Virus record (IMG/VR): IMGVR_UViG_3300019880_000004
Span: 1 to 40,806 of that record
Length of the DNA: 40,806 nucleotides
Reading direction: 5' to 3' (one strand)
Origin: a virus
In this document: positions 6,431 through 15,030 of the stretch, one piece after another
How positions within the stretch are numbered: the first letter of the stretch is position 1
Layout of the letters: each line of letters opens with the position of its first letter
The notes under the pieces: generated by a model
The model's input: the letters and a program-made list of their open reading frames with translations, nothing else
The model's database searches: none
Told to the model about the DNA's origin: nothing
Position numbers and translations under genes: made by a program

Positions 6431-7582
6431 ATGACCAATCAACCTGAACATTCCCTTATAGGCGCGTCTTCTATGCATCGTTGGGCTAATTGCCCGGGAA
6501 GCGTAAATTTATCTAAAGGAATGCCTAACATCTCATCTAAATACGCACAAGAAGGTACAGAAGCACACGAATTGGCCGCGTATTATTTAGAACACGACAG
6601 ATTCCCCAACGAATTAGATCACCAAGAAAAGCACGAAATGATTGATGCGGTAATGGTGTACGTAAATGCAGTATTAGAAGATAAGCGTGCATTTAACCAA
6701 ACCTTTCGCGGCAATTTGTTTTTGGTAGAACAAGGTTTTCAGTTAAAAGCGATCGATTCCAATGCTTATGGAACTTCAGATTGTGTGATTTATAATGTTC
6801 AAACAAAAACTTTGATTGTTTATGACTTTAAATACGGCGCAGGCATAAGTGTAGATGTCGAGCATAACGAACAATTGATGTACTATGCTTTAGGGGCACT
6901 TCTTTCATTACCTAAAGGTGTAGTTGTAAATAAAGTAATTTTAAAAATAGTTCAGCCCCGATGCCCACACCCGGATGGGTATATTCGTGAATGGGCATTT
7001 CCTTCTTTTGAATTGTTAGACTTTTATGTAGATCTTGAAAATGCTATTAGAGAAACACAAAATCCCAAAGCCAGTTTGAAGTCAGGGGAGTGGTGTCGGT
7101 TTTGTCCGGCAGCGCCCAAATGTCCAATTTTAACAAAAAATGCACTAGATTTCGCACAAAATGTATTTGATGAAGTTGAAGTGAAGGCCTACGAGCCCAA
7201 CCAACTATCCGAGATGTTAGATAAAGCTGAGATAATAGATGATTTCATATCTAAAATTAGAGAATTTGCCTACCAAGAAGCAATGCACGGACGCTTGCCG
7301 CCTGGGTACAAGTTAGTGCAAAAACGCGGGACAAGAAAATGGCGTGACAATACTTTGGCTATAAATAATTTAAAGGGGTATGGGCTAACTGATATGGATT
7401 TATATGATGATCCCAAATTAAAAAGCCCAGCACAAATTGAAAAATTAATTAAAAAAGATGAGAAAAAGTTTCTAGAAGGGTTGGTTATCTTAGAGAGTTC
7501 AGGATTTAAGCTTGCGAAAATATCTGAGTCCGGGGAACCAATTCTTTTAGATGCTAAATCTTTATTTAAGGATGAGGTATGA
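6431..7582 (+). CDS. DUF2800 Cas4/RecB-like nuclease
   Basis: This 383-residue protein matches DUF2800. It opens with GASSMHRWANCPGSVNL, then EGTEAHELAA, a nuclease core with Asp117 (GTSD), Asp132-x-Lys134 (YDFKYGAG) and Gln148 in NEQLMYYAL. Three cysteines (C222, C225, C231, in CRFCPAAPKC) follow. With Cys21 they fit the one-plus-three [4Fe-4S] arrangement of Cas4/AddB-type PD-(D/E)XK nucleases. It is probably a DNA end-processing nuclease in recombination-dependent replication, alongside the helicase and the DUF2815 protein. ATG 6431 has little SD (an A-rich leader), so translation may depend on the upstream gene. Its stop overlaps the basic peptide start. Confidence 0.85.
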   Translation: MTNQPEHSLIGASSMHRWANCPGSVNLSKGMPNISSKYAQEGTEAHELAAYYLEHDRFPNELDHQEKHEMIDAVMVYVNAVLEDKRAFNQTFRGNLFLVEQGFQLKAIDSNAYGTSDCVIYNVQTKTLIVYDFKYGAGISVDVEHNEQLMYYALGALLSLPKGVVVNKVILKIVQPRCPHPDGYIREWAFPSFELLDFYVDLENAIRETQNPKASLKSGEWCRFCPAAPKCPILTKNALDFAQNVFDEVEVKAYEPNQLSEMLDKAEIIDDFISKIREFAYQEAMHGRLPPGYKLVQKRGTRKWRDNTLAINNLKGYGLTDMDLYDDPKLKSPAQIEKLIKKDEKKFLEGLVILESSGFKLAKISESGEPILLDAKSLFKDEV

Positions 7583-7686
7583 AACCTAAAAAGTTAAAAC
7601 GAAAAAAGAAAATTAAAAAGATGTTAAATATGAAACGAAACAACAGTGAACATGTTAAACACAAAACAAAAAGGGGAAAACGATGA
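7579..7686 (+). CDS. 35-aa Lys/Arg-rich peptide
   Basis: This tiny frame begins MKPKKLKRKKKIKKMLNMKR. More than half its residues are Lys or Arg. ATG 7579 overlaps the DUF2800 stop (ATGA) and is preceded by AAGGA at 7-nt spacing. Its own TGA overlaps the next start (ATGA), and its last codons contain the next gene's SD. Coupling on both sides supports translation. A nucleic-acid-binding role is plausible from charge, but unproven. Confidence 0.5.
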   Translation: MKPKKLKRKKKIKKMLNMKRNNSEHVKHKTKRGKR

Positions 7687-8273
7687 TAACACCAATATTT
7701 AGAGTGTCTTATCCGAATGTATTCGTGGCGAGAAAGAATGATCTTTCTGGTAAAGATGAATTTAGCCTAGTTGCTTTATTTAAAAAAGGCGAAGACATCA
7801 CAGCATTACAAGCCGAAGTGCTGCGAGCAGCAAAAGAAAAATGGGGCGAAGGCATCATAGCAAAAACAACGCAAGGTACGCATACCTTTCAACCCGTAGG
7901 GAAAGCGGCGTTTTCAATTAGACTTCCGTTTAGAGACCAAGGCGAAAGAGCATCGAGTGAAAAAGGGATGCCAGCCGGATACGAAGCAGGCGCAATGTTT
8001 ATAAATTTGAAATCTAATCAACGACCTGGATTAGTAGATGCAAAACGGCAAGACATCATTGAAGCCTCTGACTTTTATGCCGGATGCTATGCAAAAGCTG
8101 CGGTTAATGCTTATGCTTATGATAAAAAAGGTAATAAAGGCGTATCACTTGGGCTTCAAGCACTACAAAAAGTAAAAGATGGCGATCCGTTGGGTAATCT
8201 CATTGATCCTCACACGGCATTTGAAGCAATCGAAGAAGTCGACACTGAAGCCGGCGCACAATCACTATTTTAG
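7683..8273 (+). CDS. DUF2815 single-stranded DNA-binding-like protein
   Basis: The 196-residue protein matches DUF2815, a family found beside DUF2800 and phage polymerase genes and regarded as ssDNA-binding proteins. Visible features are VSYPNVFVARKND near the N-terminus, FSLVALFKKGED, a Gly-rich central part (AAFSIRLPFRDQGERASSEK), and DFYAGCYAKAAVNAYAYDKKGNKGVSLGLQALQKVKDGDPLG, shown here as the conserved C-terminal block. The tail is acidic (EEVDTEAGAQSLF), as in many SSBs. The start ATG 7683 follows AAAAGGGGAAAACG. It likely coats ssDNA for the polymerase and recombination genes of this unit. Confidence 0.8.
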   Translation: MITPIFRVSYPNVFVARKNDLSGKDEFSLVALFKKGEDITALQAEVLRAAKEKWGEGIIAKTTQGTHTFQPVGKAAFSIRLPFRDQGERASSEKGMPAGYEAGAMFINLKSNQRPGLVDAKRQDIIEASDFYAGCYAKAAVNAYAYDKKGNKGVSLGLQALQKVKDGDPLGNLIDPHTAFEAIEEVDTEAGAQSLF

Positions 8274-8283
8274 GAGAATTTTA

Positions 8284-8520
8284 ATGGAAGTGGCAAAATT
8301 AGTAAAAGAATCTAGGGAATTATTGGGTATGACCCAAAAAGAGTTATCTAAAAAGGTAGGCTTCAGCGATCAATTCCTAGGTAAAATTGAAAATGGATTT
8401 GCGCCACTCCCTTTAAGTAAAGCCCGAAAGTTTGTAAAGACTTTGGGCTTTACTTTTGATCATTTAAAAGAGGCTCTTATTGTCGATTACACTAGAAAAA
8501 TAACAAAAATTTTAAAATAA
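8284..8520 (+). CDS. XRE-family HTH protein, 78 aa
   Basis: ATG 8284 is chosen because TAGGAGAATTTTA lies directly upstream; the longer frame back to 8179 only overlaps the DUF2815 gene. The protein is one helix-turn-helix domain: LVKESRELLGMTQKELSKKV, then GFSDQFLGKIENG, the standard XRE pattern, followed by a helical tail. It probably represses or modulates phage genes. Its embedding in the replication unit rather than at the divergent control region is unusual for a master repressor, so a timing role is equally possible. Confidence 0.75.
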   Translation: MEVAKLVKESRELLGMTQKELSKKVGFSDQFLGKIENGFAPLPLSKARKFVKTLGFTFDHLKEALIVDYTRKITKILK

Positions 8521-8542
8521 AATCATCTAGGGGTTACTTAAA

Positions 8543-9622
8543 GTGGGGGATATTCTTTTTTGTGATTTTGAAACACGCTCGCCCGTAGATATTAAAAAGG
8601 CAGGTGCCGATGTGTACGCTAGAGACCCACATGCTCGTGTTATGGCCTTTGGCTATTGTTTCAATGATGATAACGTTACAGTTAATAAAATGGGTCAGGC
8701 GCCTCCCGCTAAAGTTATCGACCATGTTAGAAGTGGCGGTTATGTGGTGGCCCATAATGCACCTTTTGAATGGGTTATTTGGAATTATTGCTGGCGTCGT
8801 GAATTTTATCTTCCAGAAATAAAAATAGAACAAATGATTTGCACCATGAGCATGGCTTACGCGTGTGGTTTACCAGGATCTTTAGAAAAATCTTCCGCAG
8901 CTGCGGGCATTGATATGCAAAAAGACATGCAAGGCAATAGGATCATGCTTCAATTAGCGGCGCCAAAAGAAGGACCGACATTTTGGGGCACTTATTTATG
9001 GCACGAACCAGAAATATTCGAAGAAAAATTCAATAGAATGTATGAATATTGCGCAAAAGACGTAGAAGTCGAACGGAAACTTTACAAAAGACTAGTTCAA
9101 CTTTCTCCAAACGAAAAACAAATTTGGTATTTAGATCATAAGATAAACCAGCGCGGCGTCTATATAGACATACCCTCAGTTAGAAATGCACTCGAACTCG
9201 TAGAATTTGAACGCAAACGTCTTAATAAACGAATGCAAGATATTACTAATGGAGCCGTGGCCACATGTAATGCAACAAAGCAACTCACGGATTGGATTCT
9301 AGACCAAGGAGTTAAAGTCGAAAGTATAGCAAAGGCTGATATATTAGAACTCTTAAACGAAATTACTTTGCCCGATAACATTAGGGAAGCTTTACTAACA
9401 CGACAAGAAGCGGCCAAATCTTCTAACGCAAAACTTCAAAGTATGATTGAGTCAGTTTGTGATGACAATCGTGCCCGATCATTGTTTCAATATCATGGTG
9501 CAGGTACAGGTAGATGGGCAGGACGCAGAATTCAGGTACAGAATTTACCCCGCTCAAAAATAAGTTTAAAAGAAATCGAAGGGGTAATTGGGTTACTAAA
9601 TGGGGACGGAAATAATTTTTAG
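8543..9622 (+). CDS. family A DNA polymerase, N-terminal part (3'-5' exonuclease and thumb)
   Basis: This 359-residue frame holds the first half of a phage family A polymerase. Exo I is CDFETRS with Asp8/Glu10, Exo II is VVAHNAPFEWVIW, and Exo III is YCAKDVEVERKL. Then come a thumb-like region and polymerase motif 1, GAGTGRWAGRRIQVQNLP. It stops at 9622, just before the palm motif A expected next. The start is GTG 8543, with AGGGG upstream at long spacing. The next frame (9754-10674) supplies motifs A, B and C. Together they total 665 residues, about the length I expect of undivided relatives. Either the enzyme is a two-subunit polymerase or the gene has been interrupted. Confidence 0.85.
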   Translation: MGDILFCDFETRSPVDIKKAGADVYARDPHARVMAFGYCFNDDNVTVNKMGQAPPAKVIDHVRSGGYVVAHNAPFEWVIWNYCWRREFYLPEIKIEQMICTMSMAYACGLPGSLEKSSAAAGIDMQKDMQGNRIMLQLAAPKEGPTFWGTYLWHEPEIFEEKFNRMYEYCAKDVEVERKLYKRLVQLSPNEKQIWYLDHKINQRGVYIDIPSVRNALELVEFERKRLNKRMQDITNGAVATCNATKQLTDWILDQGVKVESIAKADILELLNEITLPDNIREALLTRQEAAKSSNAKLQSMIESVCDDNRARSLFQYHGAGTGRWAGRRIQVQNLPRSKISLKEIEGVIGLLNGDGNNF

Positions 9623-9764
9623 GGGCGATAAAACTTTAGACGAAATCGTAAAAGAATTAAAAAAAATTTTAGAAACCCAAAGTATGGTTGTTGGGATTTG
9701 CGAGATCGATGAGTTTTTCTTAGAAATTACTTTGATGAAACGGGATGAACTAGATGAACACTGA
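9600..9764 (+). CDS. 54-aa ORF between the two polymerase halves
   Basis: ATG 9600 lies inside the 3' end of the N-terminal polymerase frame, and the TGA at 9762-9764 lies 11 bases into the C-terminal frame. The product reads like a small alpha/beta protein: [20 protein letters not shown], then a segment ending [16 protein letters not shown]. It has no match I recognise. Its span coincides with the extra DNA separating two otherwise complete polymerase halves. It may be an inserted small gene, possibly one that keeps the halves separate. There is no strong SD at usual spacing. Confidence 0.5.
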   Translation: MGTEIIFRGDKTLDEIVKELKKILETQSMVVGICEIDEFFLEITLMKRDELDEH

Positions 9765-10674
9765 GGGGATAAGAAATGAAATTGATCTTTTATATGGTCC
9801 TCCTCTCAGTATTATTTCTGATTGTATTCGTAGTTTTATCTGCGCTCCTCCTGGATACGATTTAATTGTATGCGATTATGCTAACATTGAAGGTCGAGTA
9901 TTAGCGTGGCTCGCCAACGAAACCTGGAAAATAAAAGCTTTTGAAGATTTCGATAAAAAAGCGGGTCCCGATATTTATATTCTTTCAGCCCAAAGAATGG
10001 GTCTTACCGACAGACAAATCGGTAAAGTTGCAGAACTTGCACTCGGGTATCAAGGTGGAGTAAACGCTTTTAAAAACATGGCTAAAATATATGGCCTTGT
10101 TATTGAAGATTCAAAAGCGGACTCAATAAAAAAAGCTTGGCGTTCTGCACACCCCCACATAAAAAAATATTGGTACGATTTAGAGAATGCGGCCATTAGA
10201 GCCGTAACAAACCCCGGCACGACACAAGCGGTAGTTACTCAAAACGCTACAATAAAATACCGCGTTGCAGGTTCGTTTTTATGGTGTTCACTTCCCTCAA
10301 AACGTGTGATTGCATACCCCTACCCAAAAATAGAACAAGTAAAAACACCTTGGGGTGAAATGAAGGACGCTTTTACTTATAATGGGGAGAATTCGCTTAC
10401 AAAACAGTGGGAGCGAATGACGGCATACGGGGGGCTTTTGGCAGAAAACATCACGCAAGCAGTAGCACGAGACGTACTTGCTCAAGCATTAATAAATTTA
10501 GAAAATAATAATTATAGCGTTGTTATGCACGTACACGACGAAATTGTTGTAGAGAGAGAAGAAGGTTTCGGTGCATTGGATGATATGAAATTTCATATGA
10601 AACGCATGAATCCGTGGGCAAAAGGACTTCCAATTGCTGTCGAAGGATATCGCGCTAAAAGGTATCGCAAATGA
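9754..10674 (+). CDS. family A DNA polymerase, C-terminal part (palm and fingers)
   Basis: This 306-residue frame carries the polymerase active site. Motif A is [17 protein letters not shown] with Asp41. Motif B is in the fingers helix, [17 protein letters not shown] (Arg87, Lys91, Tyr99). Motif C is [12 protein letters not shown] near the C-terminus, with the catalytic Asp in HDE. The first 36 residues ([17 protein letters not shown] onward) match the segment that normally precedes motif A, so nothing essential seems lost at the split. ATG 9754 has GGGATGAACTAG upstream. Its stop overlaps the primase-helicase start (ATGA). It needs the exonuclease half for proofreading and thumb contacts. 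Confidence 0.85.
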   Translation: MNTEGIRNEIDLLYGPPLSIISDCIRSFICAPPGYDLIVCDYANIEGRVLAWLANETWKIKAFEDFDKKAGPDIYILSAQRMGLTDRQIGKVAELALGYQGGVNAFKNMAKIYGLVIEDSKADSIKKAWRSAHPHIKKYWYDLENAAIRAVTNPGTTQAVVTQNATIKYRVAGSFLWCSLPSKRVIAYPYPKIEQVKTPWGEMKDAFTYNGENSLTKQWERMTAYGGLLAENITQAVARDVLAQALINLENNNYSVVMHVHDEIVVEREEGFGALDDMKFHMKRMNPWAKGLPIAVEGYRAKRYRK

Positions 10675-12809
10675 TACTTGATAAAGCACTTGAATTGTCA
10701 AAAAAAGGTTTTTATATATTTCCACTTCGAGTAGGCTCAAAACTTCCCGCCACTCAAGGCTTTGCTGAAATTGCAACACGCGATGAAAATAAATTAAGGG
10801 AATGGTGGGGTAATAACCCAAACTTTAACATTGGTCTTTACACGGGCAAATTTAACGGCGACGGCGAAACACTCGTAGCAATCGACGTTGATGCTAAGGA
10901 CGGCAAACTTGGCTTTGAATCCCTAGAAAAATTAAAAGAAGACGGCGTGATATTGCCCGATACTTTTTATCAAACTACCCCCACTGGCGGAAAACATCTT
11001 ATATATAAATCGACAATTGATTTTGCAAACGGCGTAAATAAGCTGGGACCCGGATTAGATATTAGAGGCAAAGGCGGCTACTTAGTCGGTGCCGGAAGTA
11101 TTATAGATGGCAAAGAATACTACTGTTTTGATTTTGAAGTGGCCGATGCCACCGAGCAACTTGTCGCAAGACTAAATCGGGCTAAAGAGAGAAAACCACA
11201 AGAAAACATAAAACTAGAGATTAATGCAGATAGAGCCATCAGCCGTGCTCAAAGATATCTCGAAACCGCACCTATTGCTAGGCAAGGCGAAGGCGGCACA
11301 ACAACTACCTATATGGTAGCTTGTTCCGTAAAAGATTTTGGCCTTACTGCCAATGAAACCATGAATGTAATGTGGGACTGGAACAAAAGGTGCGAACCTC
11401 CCTGGGGCGCAGATGAACTGAGAAACCAAATTGACAGCGCCTTTAAATATGGCCAAGAAGCACCCGGCTCAAAAAACCCCGAAGTTTTATTCAAAGAAGA
11501 AGTTGAAGAGCAAGCCGATGACCCAATAACAGAAATAAATAAAAGATATGCTTATGTTGTTATGGGCGGCAAAGGTTTTATACTGGAAGAAAAGAACAAT
11601 GAAATATCGTTCTTATTACCACAAACTTTTCACACTAAACTTAAATCAAAAACATTAATGTTTAACGGCAAAGTACAACAGCTTTCAAATATTTGGATAG
11701 CAAGCGCTAAGCGAAGGACTTACGATGGGGTTTGTTTTGAACCTAAAGAAGTAGGACACACAAATAAATATAACTTGTGGCGGGGATTTACAGTTAAACA
11801 AAAACCTGCGGATAATTTTGAAGCTGAACTAGCGCTAGATCTTTTTTTAACCCACGTTAAAGAAAATGTATGCCACGGCAACATAGAGCATTTTAATTGG
11901 TTAATAACTTTTTTTTCGCATCTAATACAAAAGCCTCAAGAAAAACCAATCGTCGCTATTGTATTGAGGGGCCAAAAAGGTGTTGGTAAAAACATCCTTG
12001 TCGAAACCATCGGACACCTTCTAGGCCCCTATTTTTATCTTACCTCAAGTTCTAGGTATTTATTGGGTAATTTTAATTCCCACTTAGAACGATGCTTAAT
12101 GTTTGTACTTGATGAAGCGTTTTGGAGTGGTAACAAGGCTGCTGAAGGGGCGCTAAAAGATATTGTTACCGGCACAAATCATTTCATCGAACGAAAAGGG
12201 ATTGAGGCGTATACATCTAAAAACCTAACCCGCGTATTGATATTAGGTAACGAAGACTGGTTAGTCCCTGCTACAAACGATGAGCGCCGTTTTGCAGTTT
12301 TTGATGTCGGCAATTACAAAAGAAACAACATCGAGTTTTTTGAAGGTATTTTAAATGGCATGAAGGCGGGCGGGTATGAAGCCCTGTTTGATTATCTAAT
12401 GACCTGGGACCTCACTACTTCAAACATAAAAATAGCGCCGCAAACTATTGGTCTTATGAATCAAAAAGTCAGTTCTTTAAGTGTATTTAATGAATTTTGG
12501 CTAGAGTGCCTAAAGGATGGCAAGATAGTAAATTCTACTTTCAGTGAAGAATGGTGCGAACAAGTGCCAACAAACGAATTGCGCCAGGCCCACCGGTTAT
12601 ATTCTAAAGAGAAAGGGGTTACTAATTGGCTCGCTTCGGATGAAGAAATAGGCAAATCCCTAAAGAAATGCTTACCCGAAGTAAAGCGAGGTCGATTAAC
12701 TACTGATTCCCGCCCAAGAACCTACGTTTTAGGCTCACTTGCTGAAGCCAGGAAAGCTTGGGATAATTTCATGGGCCATAATTTTGATTGGCAAACTGAG
12801 ACACCCTAA
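10671..12809 (+). CDS. primase-polymerase / SF3-type helicase fusion (DUF5906-like)
   Basis: The 712-residue protein is a replicative primase-helicase. The N-terminal AEP Prim-Pol domain (about 1-185) shows the catalytic [12 protein letters not shown] (Asp72, Asp74), the sxH-type GGKHLIY (His109) and [16 protein letters not shown] (Asp130). A helical linker follows to about residue 285. The C-terminal AAA+ part has Walker A GQKGVGKN (434-441), Walker [12 protein letters not shown] (about 474-484) and a sensor-like LILGNEDW followed by [11 protein letters not shown]. It would unwind DNA and prime synthesis for the split polymerase. ATG 10671 overlaps the polymerase stop and has AAAGG upstream. 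Confidence 0.88.
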   Translation: MILDKALELSKKGFYIFPLRVGSKLPATQGFAEIATRDENKLREWWGNNPNFNIGLYTGKFNGDGETLVAIDVDAKDGKLGFESLEKLKEDGVILPDTFYQTTPTGGKHLIYKSTIDFANGVNKLGPGLDIRGKGGYLVGAGSIIDGKEYYCFDFEVADATEQLVARLNRAKERKPQENIKLEINADRAISRAQRYLETAPIARQGEGGTTTTYMVACSVKDFGLTANETMNVMWDWNKRCEPPWGADELRNQIDSAFKYGQEAPGSKNPEVLFKEEVEEQADDPITEINKRYAYVVMGGKGFILEEKNNEISFLLPQTFHTKLKSKTLMFNGKVQQLSNIWIASAKRRTYDGVCFEPKEVGHTNKYNLWRGFTVKQKPADNFEAELALDLFLTHVKENVCHGNIEHFNWLITFFSHLIQKPQEKPIVAIVLRGQKGVGKNILVETIGHLLGPYFYLTSSSRYLLGNFNSHLERCLMFVLDEAFWSGNKAAEGALKDIVTGTNHFIERKGIEAYTSKNLTRVLILGNEDWLVPATNDERRFAVFDVGNYKRNNIEFFEGILNGMKAGGYEALFDYLMTWDLTTSNIKIAPQTIGLMNQKVSSLSVFNEFWLECLKDGKIVNSTFSEEWCEQVPTNELRQAHRLYSKEKGVTNWLASDEEIGKSLKKCLPEVKRGRLTTDSRPRTYVLGSLAEARKAWDNFMGHNFDWQTETP

Positions 12810-12863
12810 GTACCCCAAACCATTTTAGTTTATAGCAACGCAACAGATTCCCTACTCTTTTTG

Positions 12864-12892
12864 TTTACTTTTTGACATACTGCGCCGATAAT
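12864..12892 (+). promoter_or_regulatory. candidate promoter for the lipoprotein gene
   Basis: TTTACT (12864-12869), 17 nt, then GATAAT (12887-12892) just before the lipoprotein start. A perfect TTGACA at 12872-12877 also lies here, but it is only nine bases from GATAAT, so it does not pair with it. A separate promoter would fit a lysogen-expressed gene. Confidence 0.35.
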
Positions 12893-12910
12893 ATGCATAT
12901 GAGGTGCATA

Positions 12911-13324
12911 ATGAAAAAACAGTACGTAGTTCATACTTATAAAGAAATCTTAACAATTGTGGTCTTAGGGGCTTTATGCGCTTTGAGTATTACAGCGTGT
13001 GGTAAATCCCCTCTTAATACCTCGAATTTGTCGTCAGGAGCCTGCCAGAATCTTATATCTACAGGTAACTGGTTTGATCCTACTCTACCAGACACAATGG
13101 TTTTAAACGCCAATTGTGCGGGTACTACAACCTATTGTAATGAAAAATTTACATACCAGATCCAAGCCGACAATGTGACCGTGATCTTAACCGTAACCCA
13201 AACCAACGGCGGTCCTCAATGTAATGCCATGGGAGTCAATATGTGTACTGTCGGGTTTACAACTAATAACACTTTAATGCAGTTAACTTGTTCGTTTGGT
13301 ACTTACCAATATCAAAGGCAATAA
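12911..13324 (+). CDS. Cys-rich lipoprotein, candidate moron
   Basis: The 137-residue product starts MKKQYVVHTYKEI, followed by a hydrophobic core and the lipobox LSITAC. It is expected to be cleaved by signal peptidase II and lipidated, and so anchored in a Gram-negative envelope. The mature part holds six further cysteines, consistent with three disulfides, and is Thr/Asn-rich without a recognised domain. ATG 12911 follows GAGGTG at 5-nt spacing. It lies between the replication genes and the integrase, with 100 nt of non-coding DNA and a candidate promoter ahead. A lysogen-expressed surface gene (for example superinfection exclusion) is the leading inference; no homolog is recognised. Confidence 0.75.
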   Translation: MKKQYVVHTYKEILTIVVLGALCALSITACGKSPLNTSNLSSGACQNLISTGNWFDPTLPDTMVLNANCAGTTTYCNEKFTYQIQADNVTVILTVTQTNGGPQCNAMGVNMCTVGFTTNNTLMQLTCSFGTYQYQRQ

Positions 13325-13394
13325 TCCGTGAAAAAACTAATTAAATATCTAATAGAAGCTTTTGTTTTAGCATCAAAACCGTACGGGGGACCGC

Positions 13395-14291
13395 ATGAAA
13401 ATGAAACTAACGATAAATGATCTTTTTATGTCTGCCTTAACTCACCATTGGAATGCCGAACGTTATAAAAAATCAGGATGGGCAAAAGAAGTAGAGAGGA
13501 TTTATGCTTCAAAAATTATTAATAGCTTTGGTTTTATTGAAATTACAAGAGTTAAGGCAAAAGATATTAGAAATTGGCATAAAGATCTTATGGAAACTCC
13601 CGTAGAGGCTAATCGGGCTTTAAATGTCTTATCAAAACTTTTTTCATACGCGGAAGAACAAGAAATAATCCCGCAAAACCAAAACCCTTGCAAATTAGTA
13701 AAGCCACATAGAGAAAAGAAACGTAAGCGTTTTGCCACACCTGAGGAGTTAAAAAAGATTCTAGACAGGTTAGAGATCAATAAAGAATCAAATCCAAAAG
13801 CAGTGCTATTTATTTATCTTTTGATTTTTAGTGGAGCAAGGCCTCGGTCAATTGAACGCGCTAAATGGTCACAACTAAAAACCTTAGACCATGACGGCGA
13901 AATGTTCGGTCTTCTTACCTTTGATGGCAAATCTACAAGCTCAACTGGCGAAGATGAACAAGTTATTATTCCACCTATTGCAATGGAATTACTTGTAAAA
14001 ACTATCCCTACAGAGGACGCATTAGTCGGAATAAAAATGCCGCGAGATTTTTGGGATAAAATACGTAAAGAAGCGGGCTGCGCCGATCTATGGGCTCGTG
14101 ATTTAAGGCGCACTTTTGCAACAATAGGTTTATCAAACGGCGAATCAAGTGGCGTTATAGGTGAACTTCTTAATCATAAGTCTGCGGATACTACTAAAAT
14201 TTACACACAACTTCTTCAAACTAAAAAGATTGAGACAACTAAAAATATCGCCGCTACAATCCATGGCTTTTTAAAGATAGGTGTAAAATGA
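13395..14291 (+). CDS. int: tyrosine recombinase (integrase)
   Basis: This 298-residue protein has an N-terminal SAM-like core-binding domain (about 1-105) and a catalytic domain. Residues visible: Arg149 in SGARPRSIE, a candidate Lys179 in FDGKS, Arg238 in ARDLRRTFAT, His261 in LNHKSADTT, and the Tyr270 nucleophile in KIYTQLL. The box II His of the usual HDLRRTF is Arg235 here. It should integrate the circular genome at a host att site, which marks the phage as temperate. ATG 13395 follows GGGGGACCGC. No excisionase is recognisable, though the small gene after it (ATGA overlap) is in the right place. attP cannot be located without host sequence. Confidence 0.88.
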   Translation: MKMKLTINDLFMSALTHHWNAERYKKSGWAKEVERIYASKIINSFGFIEITRVKAKDIRNWHKDLMETPVEANRALNVLSKLFSYAEEQEIIPQNQNPCKLVKPHREKKRKRFATPEELKKILDRLEINKESNPKAVLFIYLLIFSGARPRSIERAKWSQLKTLDHDGEMFGLLTFDGKSTSSTGEDEQVIIPPIAMELLVKTIPTEDALVGIKMPRDFWDKIRKEAGCADLWARDLRRTFATIGLSNGESSGVIGELLNHKSADTTKIYTQLLQTKKIETTKNIAATIHGFLKIGVK

Positions 14292-14563
14292 AAATAGGAA
14301 AAATAGATATCATCAATGCGCTAAGCGTAGCAATGAGACAAGCCGAAGGCCTAGGACATCCCGAAATTGCTCGAAGACTTCATTCATATAGAGAAAACAT
14401 TCACCTTTATATGAGGGAGACAGATCAAATATACTTATCGGATTTAATTTACATCGTAGCAAAAGAAACTAGTGTTGCGTCCCCATTGGAGCATAGGTTG
14501 TCGTCTCAAGAGCAATCTGAACATGTAGATGGTAAGGACCCCCAGCGAAAGAATGATGAATAA
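14288..14563 (+). CDS. small protein coupled to the integrase
   Basis: The 91-residue protein starts in an ATGA overlap with the integrase. It is helical, with LSVAMRQAEGLGHPEIARRL at about 12-31 and ETDQIYLSDLIYIVAKE in the middle, and its C-terminus is polar and charged. I do not recognise it; a recombination directionality role is a guess from position. Its last 95 bp overlap the M15 peptidase gene on the opposite strand, so the two big transcription units collide here with no spacer. Confidence 0.6.
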   Translation: MKIGKIDIINALSVAMRQAEGLGHPEIARRLHSYRENIHLYMRETDQIYLSDLIYIVAKETSVASPLEHRLSSQEQSEHVDGKDPQRKNDE

Positions 14564-14852
14564 TAGTAGGTTTACCGTCATTTCTGGGGTAGCTTGATTG
14601 CATATAATCTATAATTTCTTTTACTTGCTCGTCAGTATAGAGCCTACCGCCCTCGAATTCGTTTCTAACATCAAATGCACGGTTTGCTTCATGCACACCG
14701 CTATCACCACAAATGTGCTCTTTAACCCTCGTAATGATAAGCTCTTGACTGAACTTTTCCCTACAAAATAGATCCATATGCATAGCCATGTCTTGTAAAA
14801 ATATAGTAACAGATTCGAACTCTTTTTCTATATCGGGGGATTTAAACTTCAT
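14469..14852 (-). CDS. M15-family peptidase, probable endolysin
   Basis: The 127-residue protein fits a minimal M15 zinc peptidase. The metal motif is GDSGVHEANRAFDVRNE (His54, Asp61), and the final metal ligand lies in YHLHVQI (His108/His110). Such enzymes cut peptide bonds in the peptidoglycan stem (D-Ala-D-Ala carboxypeptidase or L-Ala-D-Glu endopeptidase), and in phages they are endolysins. The start chosen is ATG 14852, inside the stop of the upstream gene with AGGA ahead; an in-frame ATG at 14882 would add ten basic residues. No signal peptide is visible, so a holin is needed. It is the last gene of the late unit and overlaps the rightward unit by 95 bp. Confidence 0.82.
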   Translation of the reverse strand: MKFKSPDIEKEFESVTIFLQDMAMHMDLFCREKFSQELIITRVKEHICGDSGVHEANRAFDVRNEFEGGRLYTDEQVKEIIDYMQSSYPRNDGKPTIIHHSFAGGPYHLHVQIALETTTYAPMGTQH

Positions 14853-15030
14853 CTTTTTCCTGCTTATTTTTTTGTTTTTCACTTCCGAATAAATCTAAAG
14901 CGCTATCCTTAACTCCGCCAGACAGTAGTTCTTTAGCGGACTGAGTAGCTGCAGCACCCGATAAAGAAGACGTAGAATCAGGACTTTCTAATTCATAATC
15001 AGGATTTAAACTATCTAATTTCTTTTTCAT
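14842..15030 (-). CDS. hypothetical protein, 62 aa, lysis cassette
   Basis: This is a hydrophilic 62-residue protein (MKKKLDSLNPDYELESPDST, Ser/Ala-rich middle, Lys-rich end) without membrane or signal sequence. Its start overlaps the previous stop (ATGA) and its end overlaps the M15 start. It is not recognised. Position suggests late expression with the lysis genes, or a minor structural role. Confidence 0.5.
   Translation of the reverse strand: MKKKLDSLNPDYELESPDSTSSLSGAAATQSAKELLSGGVKDSALDLFGSEKQKNKQEKDEV

Noticed and set aside
9600-9764. Group I intron or intein in the polymerase gene
   Set aside because: About 150 bp is too short for either, and no splicing motif is visible. A simple excision at the GGGGA repeats does not restore the frame.
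12872-12877. Perfect TTGACA as a -35 box
   Set aside because: The only good -10 (GATAAT) is nine bases away; at 16-18 bases there is no match.
13328-13417. 29-codon GTG-start ORF before the integrase
   Set aside because: No SD, and its 3' part overlaps the integrase start in another frame.
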